64,000 nucleotides of DNA from Andrena cerasifolii (GCF_050908995.1 NC_135128.1:10445114-10509113); one strand, 5' to 3'. Shown: positions 34,701 to 48,471, counted from the first letter of the stretch. The notes: a model not told the origin generated them from the letters alone. Numbers and translations: made by a program.

Positions 34701-37700
34701 GCGAGCTTTCGGGATATTTGCGTGCTCTCGTGATTGTGATCTTTACGTGGAGCTAGATTGATTTGATTGTGGCTGGTAGGATTTTTAGTTTCGGAGCTAG
34801 TGATTGTGGGAGGGTAGGATGTTACTCGGGAAAATTGATTGAAGGAGTTTGCTTCTTGGGGTAGGTAATTTTTATTTAGTTAATTCTTAATTGGAGTTTT
34901 AGTTGTAAAGGTTTGAGACAGGGTAGGAAATGGAATAAGTAATCAGTGATAAGTCAATGAGAAGCTTCCATTTCTGTCGTGAAGTAATGAAACCACCGAG
35001 TCTCCCCCAGAATTCGTAAATGAATTATTAGGGATGATGTCTTCGCAGAAAGTAGATTCGAAATCAGTAAATTTTGTCGCGAGGTCCCGACAAACGACCT
35101 CCGCTTTGTCCACTCGCGAGTTACCAGTTGTACCCCGTCGAAAAGAAGAGAAAGAGCCCTCCTAGCCGCTTAGGGTTGAACGACCCTCCGGCGGACGTCT
35201 TCGGTCCTCCGCTGCGTGTTAGCACGCAGTCAGCGAAGCTTACGGGTGCGTTCATAATCAGCGTCGACAAGGCGTACACGCATCTCGTCAATGGTACAAT
35301 GAGCCCTTTCCCTCTGGAAGACGAGGCACCGGGTAGAGGGCGAAGAATGGGGAGAGGGGAAGGCGGCGAGACGCGAAGAGGACGGCGAAGGCGGCAGGAG
35401 GATATTCAGGATCGTGTGGATCGACCGCAGAATTCAGTGGGAGAGGCGATGTAAACCGGACCTGTTCCCGATTCAGGAACGTCCGCAGCCAGTTAGGAAT
35501 CCCGGTTAATACGTCGGAAAGAATGGAAAAGGAAAAGGAGTGCTCCCCACGGATTCGTCTGAAAGAGTCCAACCAGCGAGTTTTCTCACATGCTCACGAG
35601 TCTAAGACGATCGACGACCAGGCGGGCACGTCTCGGGAACTGTTTCAGAAATAAGAGCGGAAGGAGGAGGGTGGAGGTCCCCTTTGGTCCCATTTCGGAG
35701 CGGCTCGTGGTCTATCACGTGCGCGACGCGGCGCGCGCACAAAGGGTGACGCGAGGGAACGCGTTTAGCTATTGTCAGGGATTGTTTGCAGGGAAAATAC
35801 CGCTTGGTTTCTGTAAAACTGTTAAATAGCCTTGTCGGTGGTTTTCGGTTTGCAGGTCGTGTGCCGTGACGAGTGGCGTAGGGACATTTTGGTTGAACAA
35901 ATAGGGGAGGAATACGTTTAATCTACTGTAGGAGATTCGCGATTGCTTGAAGCTTTTTACTGTGTTTTTGATAATCATTGTGTCGTAGCTTCTTACGACT
36001 ACAGCTGCTAAGAAATTTAAATACACTCCTGAAGAGTTTTGCTACTTAATTCTCTAAAAATATATAGTAGGCAATAAGTATTTGATTCGGAACACTTCTT
36101 TACACCAAATATCGTCCTCGGAAGCAAATAATTTTTTTTATTTTTAATTTTGGCACTTACAGTGTTTAAGGACTCTTCAATTAAAAATAGAAATACTTTT
36201 TACCAGTACTCTTCTATAACACAATAATATTCATTGTCAAATCTACTCGATGACCTTCGGTTCTTATTAACAACCCTCGAAACTCTCAAGTTTCCCAGTC
36301 CCACCATCGGTGGCACGATCGACGCGCCCTGTTCGCGCTTTATCCCGCGATCGAAGGATCGATCTCGCCTCGCGAACACCGTGGACCATCTGGCAAACGA
36401 AATGGAGCATCCGCGAGCGGCCGTTAATAATTTATCGCGCGGGTGTTGGCGAACGCTTATCTCGTCGATTCGAGAGGCCCTGGTAGAAAGTAAATCTCGC
36501 TGGCGCGCTTTGCCCGGAGAGGAGAGGCAGCGCGCGAGGTCGCGAGCGAGCATAAACATCCGTACGCGTACGACCTGGAATTCTCGTTTGATTTACTGCC
36601 GCTATCTCGACGCATTAGTCTTTGGTCCCCCGGGGGCCGATATCATCTGCCTTAAAAAATGCTGCCGTCAACGCGGCCCGCCAACTACCGTGCTACCCAT
36701 CCTCTCCGTGGATCGGGCCCCATCGTCCCTCCCCACATTTATATGGGCTACCTTGGCCTCTTCTCCTTCCTGTCTGCCTTCATCTTCACTGTTCTTCACT
36801 CTTCTTCCTTCCTGCCGGATCCTCCTGGATCACCCTTCACTCGCGGCGAGATCGCACGAGCAGTACTCCGTTCGCGAATCGATCTTCACTTGGGCAGTGG
36901 TAGCTCGTTGCAATCAAATTTTCCACTCACTGCTAGTAGCGCAGGCAGGATTTAGTCTCAGGGGAGCCGAGTCGAACAGATAAAAATGCAATAAAATTCG
37001 TTAGGTGATTATAAAAATTTATTTAAAGAATAAAATCGAGTTTTCTTCTCTCTTTACGAAGTTCTTAAAATACTTCAGTCAGATATATTAATCTCCTTTT
37101 TTATTTTAACCCCTTGTCCCTCCCCTCTAAGTTGCGCCACTTTCGCTACTATATTTTCTCAAGCATGCACTTGTGTTTGACAATTCGAGGAGGTATTAAA
37201 TCGTACGAATGGCACCTACACATAATTAAATGGAGTTTGCTCATGTATCGCTTAATTGTATATATTTAGATATTGACAACGCAGGCACACAATCTTGCTC
37301 CGCGACTAATGATATTAGTACTAGCTCTACTTTCCATTCGAATCGAAAAGTGACTAATAAACTACACCGAAAGAGGCATAATTCCTGAAGCATTACGTCC
37401 ATTCATGAATATCCACGGGACGCATCGGTGAATTAAGAGGTAGCTCTGTTTTCCATAAGTCAGTGGCGCTGCATTTGAAACACTGTGTACGGATGGAGGA
37501 GCGAAGAGGCTCCTCCATTTGCATCCGGTGGACGTTCGAACCGGTAGAGAGGCGCACGTGGAAATATAAATAGTACCGGCCGTACTGAAAACTGCTCCGT
37601 TTCTGTCCAATTAATCCCAGGCCGCGCTGTATCTCTCGTTGATACGTCCGAAACTGAAATTAGTGCGTGCGCAGGCGGGTGGGTAGCCGCGTGCGCCCCA

Positions 37701-38589
37701 CTGATTCTGCCGGTCGGTGGTCCCCGTCGGGCATACATTAAATAAATAATCCTCGATCCCCTCTGGATCTAACGTGACCGCTTAGAACACCGTCGAGAAG
37801 CTACCGGCCGTGGGGCCCACCTCCTCGCGCAACTGTCGGCCGGTCGTTTCAATTAATTAGCATCGCGGCATAAAAGACGAGTCTCATCATCTTCCCCTGT
37901 GCTTCCTGTTGCTCGTGCCGCGGCTAGATTATTCAAAACGACTTCCAGCGAGGCGGAGCATCGGCGCGAAGCGGGTACGCGCGCCCGAGACCCCGCACGT
38001 TATTCATCCGCGTATCGTACAGTGCTTTATGTCCTAGAAAACTTATTAGTAATTCATGCGTTGTCCAGTTCGTAGATTTTATGGCCGGCCGTGTCGTTTA
38101 TCGTGGCAAGTGACCGGGCCGGCGATGCACGACATGGCCTGCCTCCTCGTGGCTTTCGGTTTTCAAACCAGAGAAACGAGACTGGTCGGGGAGCGACTTG
38201 GAATCAGACCGTTTTCGATGTTCGCGGTGTTTTATTGGGCGATGAGCTGTTGGGATGGTGATCAGTGTATTGGGTTTGCTGCTTTGTGCGCTCTGGTTAG
38301 AGGAATATGGATCGCTCTTGATGGCGGGGTGATTGAGGGGGTAAATCTGTAGCATGGGGTGAGAGAAAAATGTTATGAAAATAGGGGTTGTTCGTGGAAT
38401 TGTGAGAGGAAATAGTGGAAGTGCTGCGTGGTCTGACTTAATTTGGCACTTACTACTGTAATTTTTTTGTGTGCCATCTGTGAGGTAGAGTGGATGATGT
38501 GTGTTTTATTTGAAGCGGTAGAATTGGCAAGTGATTAACCATATTTGTAGCAAAATGTCGCAAGTGCGTATAACTACTTTCCTTAATTC
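31721..38589. other. Intergenic; no gene recognised
   Basis: Alternating AT-rich (for example 32900-34030 and 35830-36200) and GC-rich (34050-34760, 35070-35770, 36300-36960) DNA. The longest open frame, 36234-36983, has no domain or splice context. Apart from one transposon end at 36149-36179 I can support nothing specific. Confidence 0.45.
36149..36179. mobile_element. Isolated end of the same MITE family as 48472-48877
   Basis: TTTGGCACTTACAGTG followed by TTTAAGGACTCTTCA closely matches the right end of the element at 48472-48877. A partner end was not found; the only candidate, TGAAGAGT near 36030, matches for eight bases. It is probably a truncated or decayed copy. Confidence 0.45.
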
Positions 38590-38597
38590 ATTTTAAC

Positions 38598-39124
38598 TAG
38601 GGGTCGAATGAAACTGTTAGCTTTTATAAATAAAAGTTATCTATCGAACTTTTAACTTTGAAATCAGTTGTTTTCTGTTTTTAGCTAACTTTGTACATTA
38701 GCACTTTAACTCTGGTAGATGATTTCAGTTTTAACAGTTATTTTATGTTCGATTAATAACAGTTCTGGAGGATCATATACTTTTGAATAGGTATTGAGGG
38801 GTAAAATATAAAAGTTAGGAATATTTTTTTAATTAGTATTATTTAAGGAATTGGAAGCAGGACAAATATAGAACAGAAAGCACATTGTGATTTTTATACA
38901 ATTATTTTCCCCGAACGATTTAAGATTTCAACTTCAGATCTAGTTACCCTTTTTCTACTTTCAAGAAAATCAAAGTTTCTCATTTACCGAAAAATGTGTG
39001 GAATAAAAGTTTCAGTTAACACGCTACGTGTTATAACAGTCTCCTCGGAACAGAAAAAAATAGTCATCAAATTGCAGTTATTTCATAATTAATTGAAAAT
39101 TTTAACAGTTTAATTCGACCCCCG
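38598..39124. mobile_element. hAT-type non-autonomous transposon, 527 bp, 8-bp target duplication
   Basis: The ends read TAGGGGTCGAATGAAACTGT on the left and CGGGGGTCGAATTAAACTGT inward from the right, both fitting a CAGGGGTCG-type hAT terminus with mutated first bases. The same eight bases, ATTTTAAC, flank both sides (38590-38597 and 39125-39132), the duplication length typical of hAT. The AT-rich interior repeats GTTA/TAAC motifs and has no transposase frame. Confidence 0.8.
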
Positions 39125-39785
39125 ATTTTAACTCCTTATCGCTACTCCTTCGCTTTTTAATTATGTTGTGTTATACTGAGTGGAGGAAAAATTGAAGGAT
39201 CTGGAGGGTTTTAATTTGACCCTCCTCTTGTAGGACAAAATGCAGGTTAGCAATGACTGATAGGGAGTCGATTTAACACACGTCGACTGCGCGCGTTATC
39301 TAGCCATTGGATTGCAACACACGATAGTTTCGCAATGTTTACATGCACGAATAATGTACCATTTGCCCACAGTGTTCCTTTTCACATCAGATTAAAGATC
39401 AACTCGCATTCTCTTGCATGACACTGAAGAAAGGATCCTATCCTTCCTCCTAACAATGCTTGATCGCACGTCTTATGTTTGATATCACAATAGCTGAATG
39501 ACACGGACTATGAAATTCTGCCTCGTTCACAATACAGGGGACAATTTTTCATAATCAGTAAGCCATAGAAAACGCGTTTAAAAGTTCACTGGACCTAGAA
39601 GCTCAGTGCTCTGTATAGATGAAATTCAAAGGCTTGCACCTGGTTGACAAAAATACTTTGATTTAAACAGTGCCCCTTAAGAAACTCCAATCACAATCTC
39701 AACCCAAGAAGAATTATCGACACGAATACAATTTCATCCAAATGGGCAAGAAAATCATTCAAATACTTTGTTTATCTGCAATTGA

Positions 39786-40111
39786 GGAGCATGCAGCAGG
39801 AGGGGTGCAACTCCATTTTTGACAGTTTTTGAGTTACGACGTGTAATTTATACTGACGTAAAAAAATTCTATATCGTTTGGTGCGCGTTTGATGCAAATC
39901 CGATAACAAATGAGCAGCTCCAGATGTGAAAAATTCGCCAAAAATAAAAATACAAAACTTAGCAACTCAATACCTACTACTTATTGTGTGAAAATTTATA
40001 TTTTTCAATTAGTGATCTCTTTTTAATGTTAAGAAGCCATAATTTTATAAACAGTTTTTTTAAGTTACTCGAAATTAGTAAAGATGGCGCTGCAGTCCTG
40101 CAGAAAGGTCC
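39786..40111. mobile_element. Candidate TTAA-associated MITE, 326 bp
   Basis: The left AATTGAGGAGCATGCAGCAGG and the right-inward AATTAAGGACCTTTCTGCAGG match at about 16 of 21 positions. Both continue into GTGCAAC/TGCAGCG, CCAT and GAGTTAC/GAGTAAC strings. TTAA is intact only on the right (40112-40115) and is TTGA on the left. There is no coding capacity. The call rests on imperfect termini. Confidence 0.4.
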
Positions 40112-40115
40112 TTAA

Positions 40116-43100
40116 TTATATTCAGTAAAACAGTGATACACCCTCCATTTATCTATAAGTCATTTAAAACCAATTTCGAATCAACTCAGCACAGATGAGG
40201 GTCTCAAAAGCGACACCTTACAATCTTTACAAGTCACCTATCTAAATTTTAATAACTATTTTACCGATCCACATCGACAACGAAAGGGGTGCCCTTACAA
40301 GAATGAAACTCGAAAAGAATAGGGCAGGAAGCCTAGTTCGCTCGCGGTTTTAGAGAAAGGAGCTTGCTCCGTGTTTATACGAGTGGGTGCGACGGCGCAT
40401 GCTGATTGGAGCACCGCGATTCCTCTAATCATTCCCTCGGCTATTAGGGTCACACTTTCTCCGAGCGCCAGAGACAATGGCTCTGGAGCTCGATCATGCG
40501 AGTGCGCGCGAGTTGCGTGTACGCCGCGTGCGTCGACGGGTGAAATTGTCGGTTGCGAAAATCGAGGCCGGATAAAAAGATGGCGAGGGGGGGCAGCAGT
40601 GACTAACGGCCACCGTCGGATCGGAGATTCGAATCTGGAATCTCGAGTGGCTAACCGAAGGAGCCGAGAGGGCCCACGACGAGTCGACGTGAGAAACTCA
40701 CCTCCGTTTGCGTCATTGACTCTCTACGAAACGTTGCTCAAGTGCACCCTTACGGCTGCACTCTTCCACGAGCATCTCCTGACAGATATTCCCAGCAACC
40801 GTAATTTCCCATCGATTCTCCACTCACGAATGTCAGAAGCATAACGAAGGATCGATGAGTTTACAATATCTTCCCAAACATACCTACGGTTAGTAAAAGA
40901 ATCTTAAAAGGAGGAAGACTTTGGATAAGCACCCCTTCTGTTTAGTTTGAAGCTAGTACTGCTGGATTGCACAGATAGGCACTTTATGGGAGAACGAAAC
41001 TTTTATTTATAAGAGAGAGCAGTGTCTGAGTAGCCTGATCCCAGGCTCGGCTCTCCTGCCATTCAATCCCAAAGAGGTATACTAATCTCACCCGACAGCG
41101 CTGTTTGGTAATCGAGAACCCGAAGCTTGTGCTGCTTCGCGCGACGCGAATAGTCAGCGAAAGTCACTTTCGCTGTTCAAAGGCTGGCCGGGCCGGTGAA
41201 CGCGGGAGAATCAGCTGGGCAATCTCGCGGGATACCGCTCCACGGTGGCGCGTCTTGAAAAATCCGTAATACGCGTGTACGTCGGCTCTCTGACGGGGGT
41301 GTGTCTCGTTTCATTGCGCGGGACAGTGCGGCGCCGCGAGTACGCGTTTATGGGCGAGATAAGTACTCTCAAAGACACGCGGTGGAATGCGCTCTTAATG
41401 AACCCACCGTGTCTGCCACTTGCCAACTATCGCAACAGCGAGCGTACACAATGGCGGCTCGTTTGACATCGATCGTATCCTGTTCACAGATTCCCAATTA
41501 CTCTCTATTAGAGGGAGCTGTGTAGTTCGCAGAGCTCTACCCATTGGGTAATTCGCTGTCATATTTTCAACCATGTTCCCATGATGTATCTCCTGTTGCG
41601 TAATAGTAGCTCGCTATCCACTTGTTCGCACGTAAGCAAGAGAATTCGAACGAGTCTCTAAGCGCCGTCCAAATATTCCGAGGCTCCTCTTCCTTGGTTT
41701 GCAGGATCTCTTCTCTTCGCGAAGTTCTTCCTTCAATTTTTAACACATCCTTTTATAGAATTCATTCGAATTCAAACGATTCTAATTAATCCCCCTTGGT
41801 CTACATCTCTCAGAGGCCGAGTATATAATTATTCGAATTACCGTGCTCCAGAGGTACTTATCTACCCGGTGGTCATCAGGTGGCGCCGTTTACAAGGGCT
41901 CGGACGACCCGGCGCCTCGCTGCGTGCCTCGGGGCACGGCTGTAAGAAAATCACGTAATTTACGGGCGACAATACGCCCGGTTCCAGCTCATTGAAGCAC
42001 GAGCTGCTAAACCTCTAATCGTCGCCTTATCGATCTTGCATGGCCACCGCGTTGCCCGCGGCCAGAATTCCTCCGAATCCCCCGCCACCCCTGTAAAGCC
42101 CTTCAATTACGTCACGCTGGATATTAAAAGCATGACTGTCGATGCCGCGAACGTGCGTTTGAAATTAACGAGCATGGAAGTTTGTCAGCGGGTGGGTCGC
42201 CACTAAGCTCTCCGAGGACAGACAGCGACGTCTGAATTGGTCGCATCCAGTCCAGCGGGAATACCCGTTTCTGCTGGCTTTAAATTAAAGACAAGAAGCC
42301 ATCTTCACGGTCCACGGATCCTTAACGAGCCCGAACGAATTCCTCCAGCAACGACTCGTCGATTTGTCGAATCGCGCCCCGTCCACGAGCTCCCTTCCAC
42401 GGGCGCCCAAGGCGCCAGACCCTTTTTAATGTTCGATTGGCGGCGAGACCGATCAATTAACGGCCTATTGATCTTATTCGAGCCGCGCACGGCTACACTG
42501 CCATCGTGACGTTGCCTTGGAAAAGTTCCTGCCACCTGGCACCGACCCCCGCGGCACGAGCAGATGCGTGTCGATTCTCCGATCGATCGATCCCGTCTGT
42601 GATTTCATGGCTTCTCTGCCACGGCCCTGCCGCTTCGATTCTACTGTAACGCAAACTCTCTGCTCCTTCCTACTTTTATGGTATTAGGTACTTTATCTTA
42701 TTCTCGCTTAAACTGCGAGCTTCTGGTTCTCGTTACATTTGTTTCCATTAGTCAACTGTAGGATTTCAGCTTCTCTTCAATCCTGAATCAAGGTGAGATT
42801 TACTGGATTCAGATGAGGGTCCAGTTGAGGTTGGATATTTTTAGGAACAGTTAACAAATCTTCTGGGAAACTTAGGTAGCAGTGTAAGTCTCATCGTTGC
42901 GGTTGCTTCGATACTTCGTGTCCGCGCAGAAAGTGCGAAGACTCGTCTCGAACCGAATATCATCGTTGCACTACGTTTCACGGACCCTCGAAACTCGAAA
43001 GGTCCCGTGTCGGTTGCAGGGAGTGGCAGCTTCCCTCCTGGGCTGCGCTTCCCGGGCGCCGGAAAAAAGGCGATTTCTTCTCCCTCGGCGAGGTTTTCTG

Positions 43101-45745
43101 CGACAGCCACGTCGAAGTTTTTCACACGTCCAACGGTCACCCGGGTTTCAACCGGCCTCAACCTGTTCAGCTCTCAACGGTCATTCCCACAGTCACCTGT
43201 GCCGCCGAAGACACTCACTCGCCCATTGTAACGATCCCTAATGCGCGTTATCCCTCGAGTCGGCCTCGCTACCGGTTACCTCTCCGCTCAGCACTTCTCT
43301 CTCGCTGATTTCTTCTCGCGACGACACCTTGCCCGCCCGAGACAAAAGGATTCCCTTTGGCTCGCGGTCGCGGGGCCAAGCTTGAAATGCTAATCTCCCG
43401 AAGGGACCCGCGCGCCGAGATGAGAAAAGGGCCAAAGGGAGGAGGAGGACAGGGGCCGCCGCGGAGCGAACGGGGTGAGAGAGGGAAGATCTGGGGCCCG
43501 AGTGAGTTACGGGACAGTCTTAATTTTCTCATTCATCTCGGCGCGCAGCCCGCAGAGGTCCCAGCAAGAAACGTCAGGGCGACTGTTGGCCGACTGGTTG
43601 CGCGTCGCGACCAGTTCTCCCTTGGGATGCGATTCGATACGAGTAGGTACGCGTAAAAACGCGGCCGACCTGACATCTCTCTGTGAAATTGCTGTTTACT
43701 CAACGTACTCCGTGGATTAGCATATCGGTTGATTTATACTTGCGCAGGTCTTGACGCGTTGCTGCGTAGCCTCTTAGCAGAGGAGCCTTGGGGGTCTCTT
43801 TTCGGGGACCTTTTTAGCGGTTGATGGTGGATGATTGTTCAGCATTCAAGGAGGGTTGCTGAGTGCGTTGAGAGGGAAGGATTTATACGAGTTGAGGCAC
43901 AATTAAGTCAGTAACTATCGTCGGCAATTTCTCGTCCATTCTTTGAATTAGGAAAACGAAGGTTGGACGTTGGTGGTGTCATTTACTTTGAATTGGAGGA
44001 ACTGAATTGGGGGAGGTTTGAAGTATTAATTATAATCTAAGTGACTAAAATTTAGTGTACTGCTTTTACACAGGAGTAAAACTAAAATTGAGTTAAAATT
44101 GACTAAAATTATAATTAATACTTCAAAAACAAAATAGTTATTCCAAGTTCCTCGTACCTGCTACATATCTCCCTCAAAAGACGTCGTGTATTAAAAGATC
44201 CCGCATTCCAGTGGCTCACAGTGAAATGGAAGAAAGGAGTGAGACTAAAGACGAATATATTTTTCATCCACGTTCTCCGGAAGTCTTAATTTCCTGGATT
44301 ACCCAAAGACGCCGTTGAACGCGTCCAGCATAGAAGCCTCAATGGCGTTATTAAGTCGCGCTTCGTGTACCGGCATTCTCATGAAAGACCAACATCCTAT
44401 CTAATGCCAGCGATCCATCATCCTCCTTTGGCGGAGCTGTTGGTACCGACCTCGGGCAACTCAAGACGTTCTGAATAACATAATGCCGTTTTCTCCGCGA
44501 TGCTCTCCGCCGGCTGCTGCTCGCTCGCCCCGTGACCACGAACAAACGGGTCCTAATTAATCCCGCGATCTCTCTGTTTTCGGTCAGACGGTCGCGATAT
44601 CGCGATCACGATCGCCTCCATTCGGAAAATGGAGCGTGACGCGTTCGCTTTCCTTCTGAATGGAATTCTGCGAAGGTGATTGGTGATGCTTAATATCTCC
44701 AAGCTATTTTTATTATTGAAATATAATAAATATTGACTAGGATATAAATAGGAACCCATTTTCCAAAGAAATATTAGACTTATGAAAGAGTTCTTTAGAT
44801 ATATCGCAAAGCTGACGAAAGATTTGTATTAGAATCTCGATCAAGCTTGGGAAATAAGAGAGAATGAAAAATGTAGTTCCGTGAATTTGACAGTGTTTAT
44901 GGACCTTATCTGGGCAACATTGATCCATTCCTCGTAGCCAGTGGAGGCAGAGAGGCCTCACTTCTGAAATTGCTCCATCGCAAGGCAATAACAGGATGCA
45001 AACAAGGGCCTTTCGGTGTACCGATGACGGGCGACGTCGAACGTCACACAACAGAGGCGCTTTCATGCCCCCGTGTCGATGGGGCTGCAGAACAGTAGTA
45101 TTTTTGTGCCCCGTTAACCACATGCCCCCCCGGCGACGATAAAAGTGCTATTGAATTCACACGCGAGCGTACGCGTTATCAAGCGATCGATAAATGCCGA
45201 CACAATGGTCCCTGGGAAATATTATTGGGACGGTGTCGCGCTGATAAAGAGAGTATCCCGACTTTTTATTGCTGGCAGAGGGTGTCCAGGGGACGGGGTG
45301 AATGGTACCTTGTGCCCACGGATAACGACCTCTCTTTCACGCGGCCACCTTTCGCCATAATCGCACCTTTAATTTCCATATCGAGGCCTTATTCAGTTGA
45401 GCCGAGCCCGAGGATCTTGGACACACGCCTCTGACGGCTGTTCTGGCTGGGGCGAGCGTTGAAATGGAAATTAGTGATAATTCCGGTGTTCTTCGAGTTT
45501 GATTTCCTATTGTGGAACCGCCTAATTTAGGAGCTCTTGGACGGGAACGGTATATTTTTCGTGGATGATCGGTTCTTAAAGGTTGGACCTCCTAACTCGA
45601 AGATATGTGGGACGAGTCCTAGTCGAATATTACGTCTGGTATGGTAGTTTTCTATTGCAGTTTCTATGGTAATCGCTGAGGGACATTGCTGGATATGGTA
45701 ATCTGTGGATTCATTTTTTATTTCGTCCAAGCGGATAGAATGGAG
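40116..45745. other. Intergenic; no gene recognised
   Basis: Mostly GC-rich (40340-43700), then AT-rich near 44000-44130. A short perfect palindrome sits at 44017-44127. No exon with a recognisable domain and no RNA gene is visible. Confidence 0.45.
44017..44127. repeat. 111-bp palindrome with perfect 20-bp inverted arms
   Basis: TTTGAAGTATTAATTATAAT at 44017-44036 is repeated as its exact reverse complement at 44108-44127. The 71-base spacer has further ACTAAAATT repeats. It could be a tiny MITE, a hairpin-forming site, or the relic of a larger element. Confidence 0.7.
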
Positions 45746-45747
45746 TA

Positions 45748-46600
45748 GGGTGACCGTACCTAATATCGCCACTCGCTATATCTCGCAAAGCAAGCACTAA
45801 AATTTATCGGTTATGCACTGTATCAGTACCTAAACATATGCGGGAAGACATACTGTAATTGCAGCGTTATGCGATCAACAATTACAGAAAGGGAAGTATT
45901 TTAGAGAATTTTAATAGTGTAAAAATTTATTGGACCGCCACAATTTTACATCACATTCGGAAAAGGTAAGTCTGATGATTCTGTGAATGCAAGAATATCT
46001 ACTAGAAATACCTAATGAATGATGTAGGAATTAAATCGATTTGAATATTTTTCGTAATGAAAATAGCGTTTATCTTTTAGCAGTATGCGTGTTCTTGATA
46101 CCGCCTAGCGGAGAACAATGGTTTCGATGTAATGTTTGTTACAGGTGGGGTCACGAAATTCGCGGAGCAACCGAAATAAACTTTATTTATCCAATACGTA
46201 CATCCGAACGTAAAAAATAAATTATTTTAAAAATCCTATTTTTATATTTTTGTAATAAAAATAAAATCAAAGGTTGATCAAAAAAAAAATTTATAGAGCA
46301 AGAAATAATAAAAGCACGTGTGAAAATGACTTTAAAAACTCATATATACACGAGTTACAAAAAATACATACAATATTTATTGAATAGGCGATATTAGGTA
46401 CACTTTTTCCGGGATTTTTGCATGCCTTACGTTTTTGAATTCTTCATTAAAATTTTGTAGGTTTCAACGATTCTAACTTATGCTACATGAAGGGTGAATA
46501 GTTTCTCTTTACTTTGAAACGAATCGCATGCAAAAATATCAATAATTATTCAATTGAGAGCGATTTAACTTTTGCTAGGAGTTATTAGCTACGATCACCC
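45748..46600. mobile_element. Tc1/mariner-type non-autonomous element, 853 bp, TA-flanked
   Basis: The left end GGGTGACCGTACCTAATA pairs with a right-inward GGGTGATCGTAGCTAATA (16 of 18). TA flanks each side (45746-45747 and 46601-46602). The interior is AT-rich without a transposase frame. A second inverted copy of part of the left end, GGCGATATTAGGTA, lies inside at 46387-46400, suggesting a rearranged or composite element. Confidence 0.7.
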
Positions 46601-46602
46601 TA

Positions 46603-48466
46603 TATAGCAAGTTTAATAAAATTATATCAGTGGTTATTTTCACATATTTATTGACGTCAAGCTACAGTAATTTCACCTTTACAATAATGACACGATCAAT
46701 TTGCATAATAACGCTACTCAAAAATAGATCCCCAGAACTACGTTCTTATAAGGAGCACATTAGGCCACAGACCGGTGTGCCATTTCGCAATAATCAGAGT
46801 ATAAGGTCCTCGCACATTTCAAACGTTTCTCCCCCCAACTAGATATTCTATCGCCGAACCAGCCAATTTACAAAAAAAAATTCGCACCTAAACGTATATT
46901 CTTCGCAAACGATTCGATCATCTTCTAAGATCGATTCATCCGACGTGTTGCTCGAAATGGGGCTCGTGTATCGGTCCCGGAGATTACGTATCCACGAGGG
47001 GACCATTAGAGAAATTAAATATACGGTGGCCGCGGCGATAGCCAGTCGTAAAAACGGCCAAGGTAAATATTAAGTCTGCGGTTTTGCGGACAAACGAGGT
47101 GGTTTTCGCAGTTTGTATCTCGTACCTGCACACCGGCGGAGGGATTAGGATTAGCATTTGGAAGCCTAAACGGGCGACGAAGACGTCGTATAAACGTGCC
47201 CACCACCCCTGCCCCCCTGTTTCTTTTCGCCTTAATGCGCGTTTTATCGTGGTTTGGTGCTGGCCAAACGAGGCGCGCCCCGCCGATAGCGAGCGCGGGG
47301 AAAGGTGCCCAGAGGCGGAGGGGATTAACGTGTTTAATCTTGCGGTTAGAGAGTAAACAGCGAGAAGGAGGTAGAGGATGGATGATGAAGAGACACCGGA
47401 TAAGCCGGTTGCGGTTGAAATCACAAAGCACGGGGCAGCGAAACTTGCGGTTTCGGTGGTGGCCTTTTACGAGGATTCCTGATGGCTACGTAACCACCTG
47501 GATCGATGATAAAAGGGCAGTTTTCTTACCGATCCAGAGAAGGGGGCAAGATCACGCGTTACTCAGAATTTTACCGGCCAATTAGAAATCCCGGCGCCTC
47601 TTTTATTCTACATTTGTCACGCTTTCATTGAGCCCAATGCTCGCTGGACGTTGTCACCGTGCTGGCCAGCTTGTTGGACACAGCGGTTGTGCAGGCAAAA
47701 GTGCCTGAAGTAATTGATTTATCGCCGACCACCAGGTTCCTGAGACTTATTAAACCGCGCACAATAGAGTCTTTGGCAAACGCGATCAAGACTAAAGGCA
47801 GTATCGCGCGGATCTTTTCAGGAATCGAAGTCTCCCCGATAAATCATGGGAAGTGGACGGTGGGTCCTAATGAAGCTTACGAAACGGTCTTATTGTGTCT
47901 GGCACGGCATGGATAAGACGGAAGTGGTCTGGATAAAATGGACGCTAGATTCAGCGAAACAGTTCCATTTAGCGATCGGGGATAGCCGCGAGTGCCTCTT
48001 GGGACACTCTTATCGAAAGCTCGATCGTCTAATACTCGCATTAGTTAAATGCTCGGAACCGGTTATTAGTAACATTTAGCCATTATACGGCCTGGCATAT
48101 CTTACAACGGTGTCTAGTGGCCGGAGCAGGCGAGGATTATTAGGCTTTTTCTAGCGATACGTTAATATACGTCCACCTCGATCCGCGCATAATAATCGCG
48201 CCACGGCTGTACAATCTCGTGGACAGCGAAATTTTCGACGTTTATATCGTGTTAATCGATGTTTCGCGGAACGTGGTATATTTAGTGGCTCCTATTAATA
48301 GATCTCTGGCGTATGTATGCAAATTACACCTTCGACCCTTTATCGTTTCCTCCGGTTTATGTACTCCTACACTGCTCGCCGTAATTACAGGATCACTTAG
48401 TCAAGTCGATTTTATCGGTCACTGGGGTAGTTAATACGCATTCAGAGCCTTAACGCGTTAGGCTAG
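46603..48466. other. Intergenic; no gene recognised
   Basis: Moderately GC-rich, with many ATTA/CGATAAAT-like strings that could be transcription-factor sites. The frame at 47659-47916 looks fairly balanced in composition but has no recognisable domain, so it is left out. Confidence 0.4.
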
Positions 48467-48471
48467 ATAAT

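Noticed and set aside
36234..36983. 249-codon plus-strand open frame, the longest outside the Snail-family gene
   Set aside because: No recognisable domain, no splice context, biased composition from GC-rich DNA; random frames of this size are expected in such sequence.
37565..37573. TATAAATAG, a TATA-like string on the plus strand
   Set aside because: No initiator at the right distance and no gene downstream.
38437..38455. TTTGGCACTTAC, shared with the MITE ends at 36149 and 48841
   Set aside because: The match does not extend into the GAGTCC terminus, so it may be chance.
47659..47916. 85-codon plus-strand frame with protein-like composition
   Set aside because: No recognisable domain and no splice sites I could tie to it.
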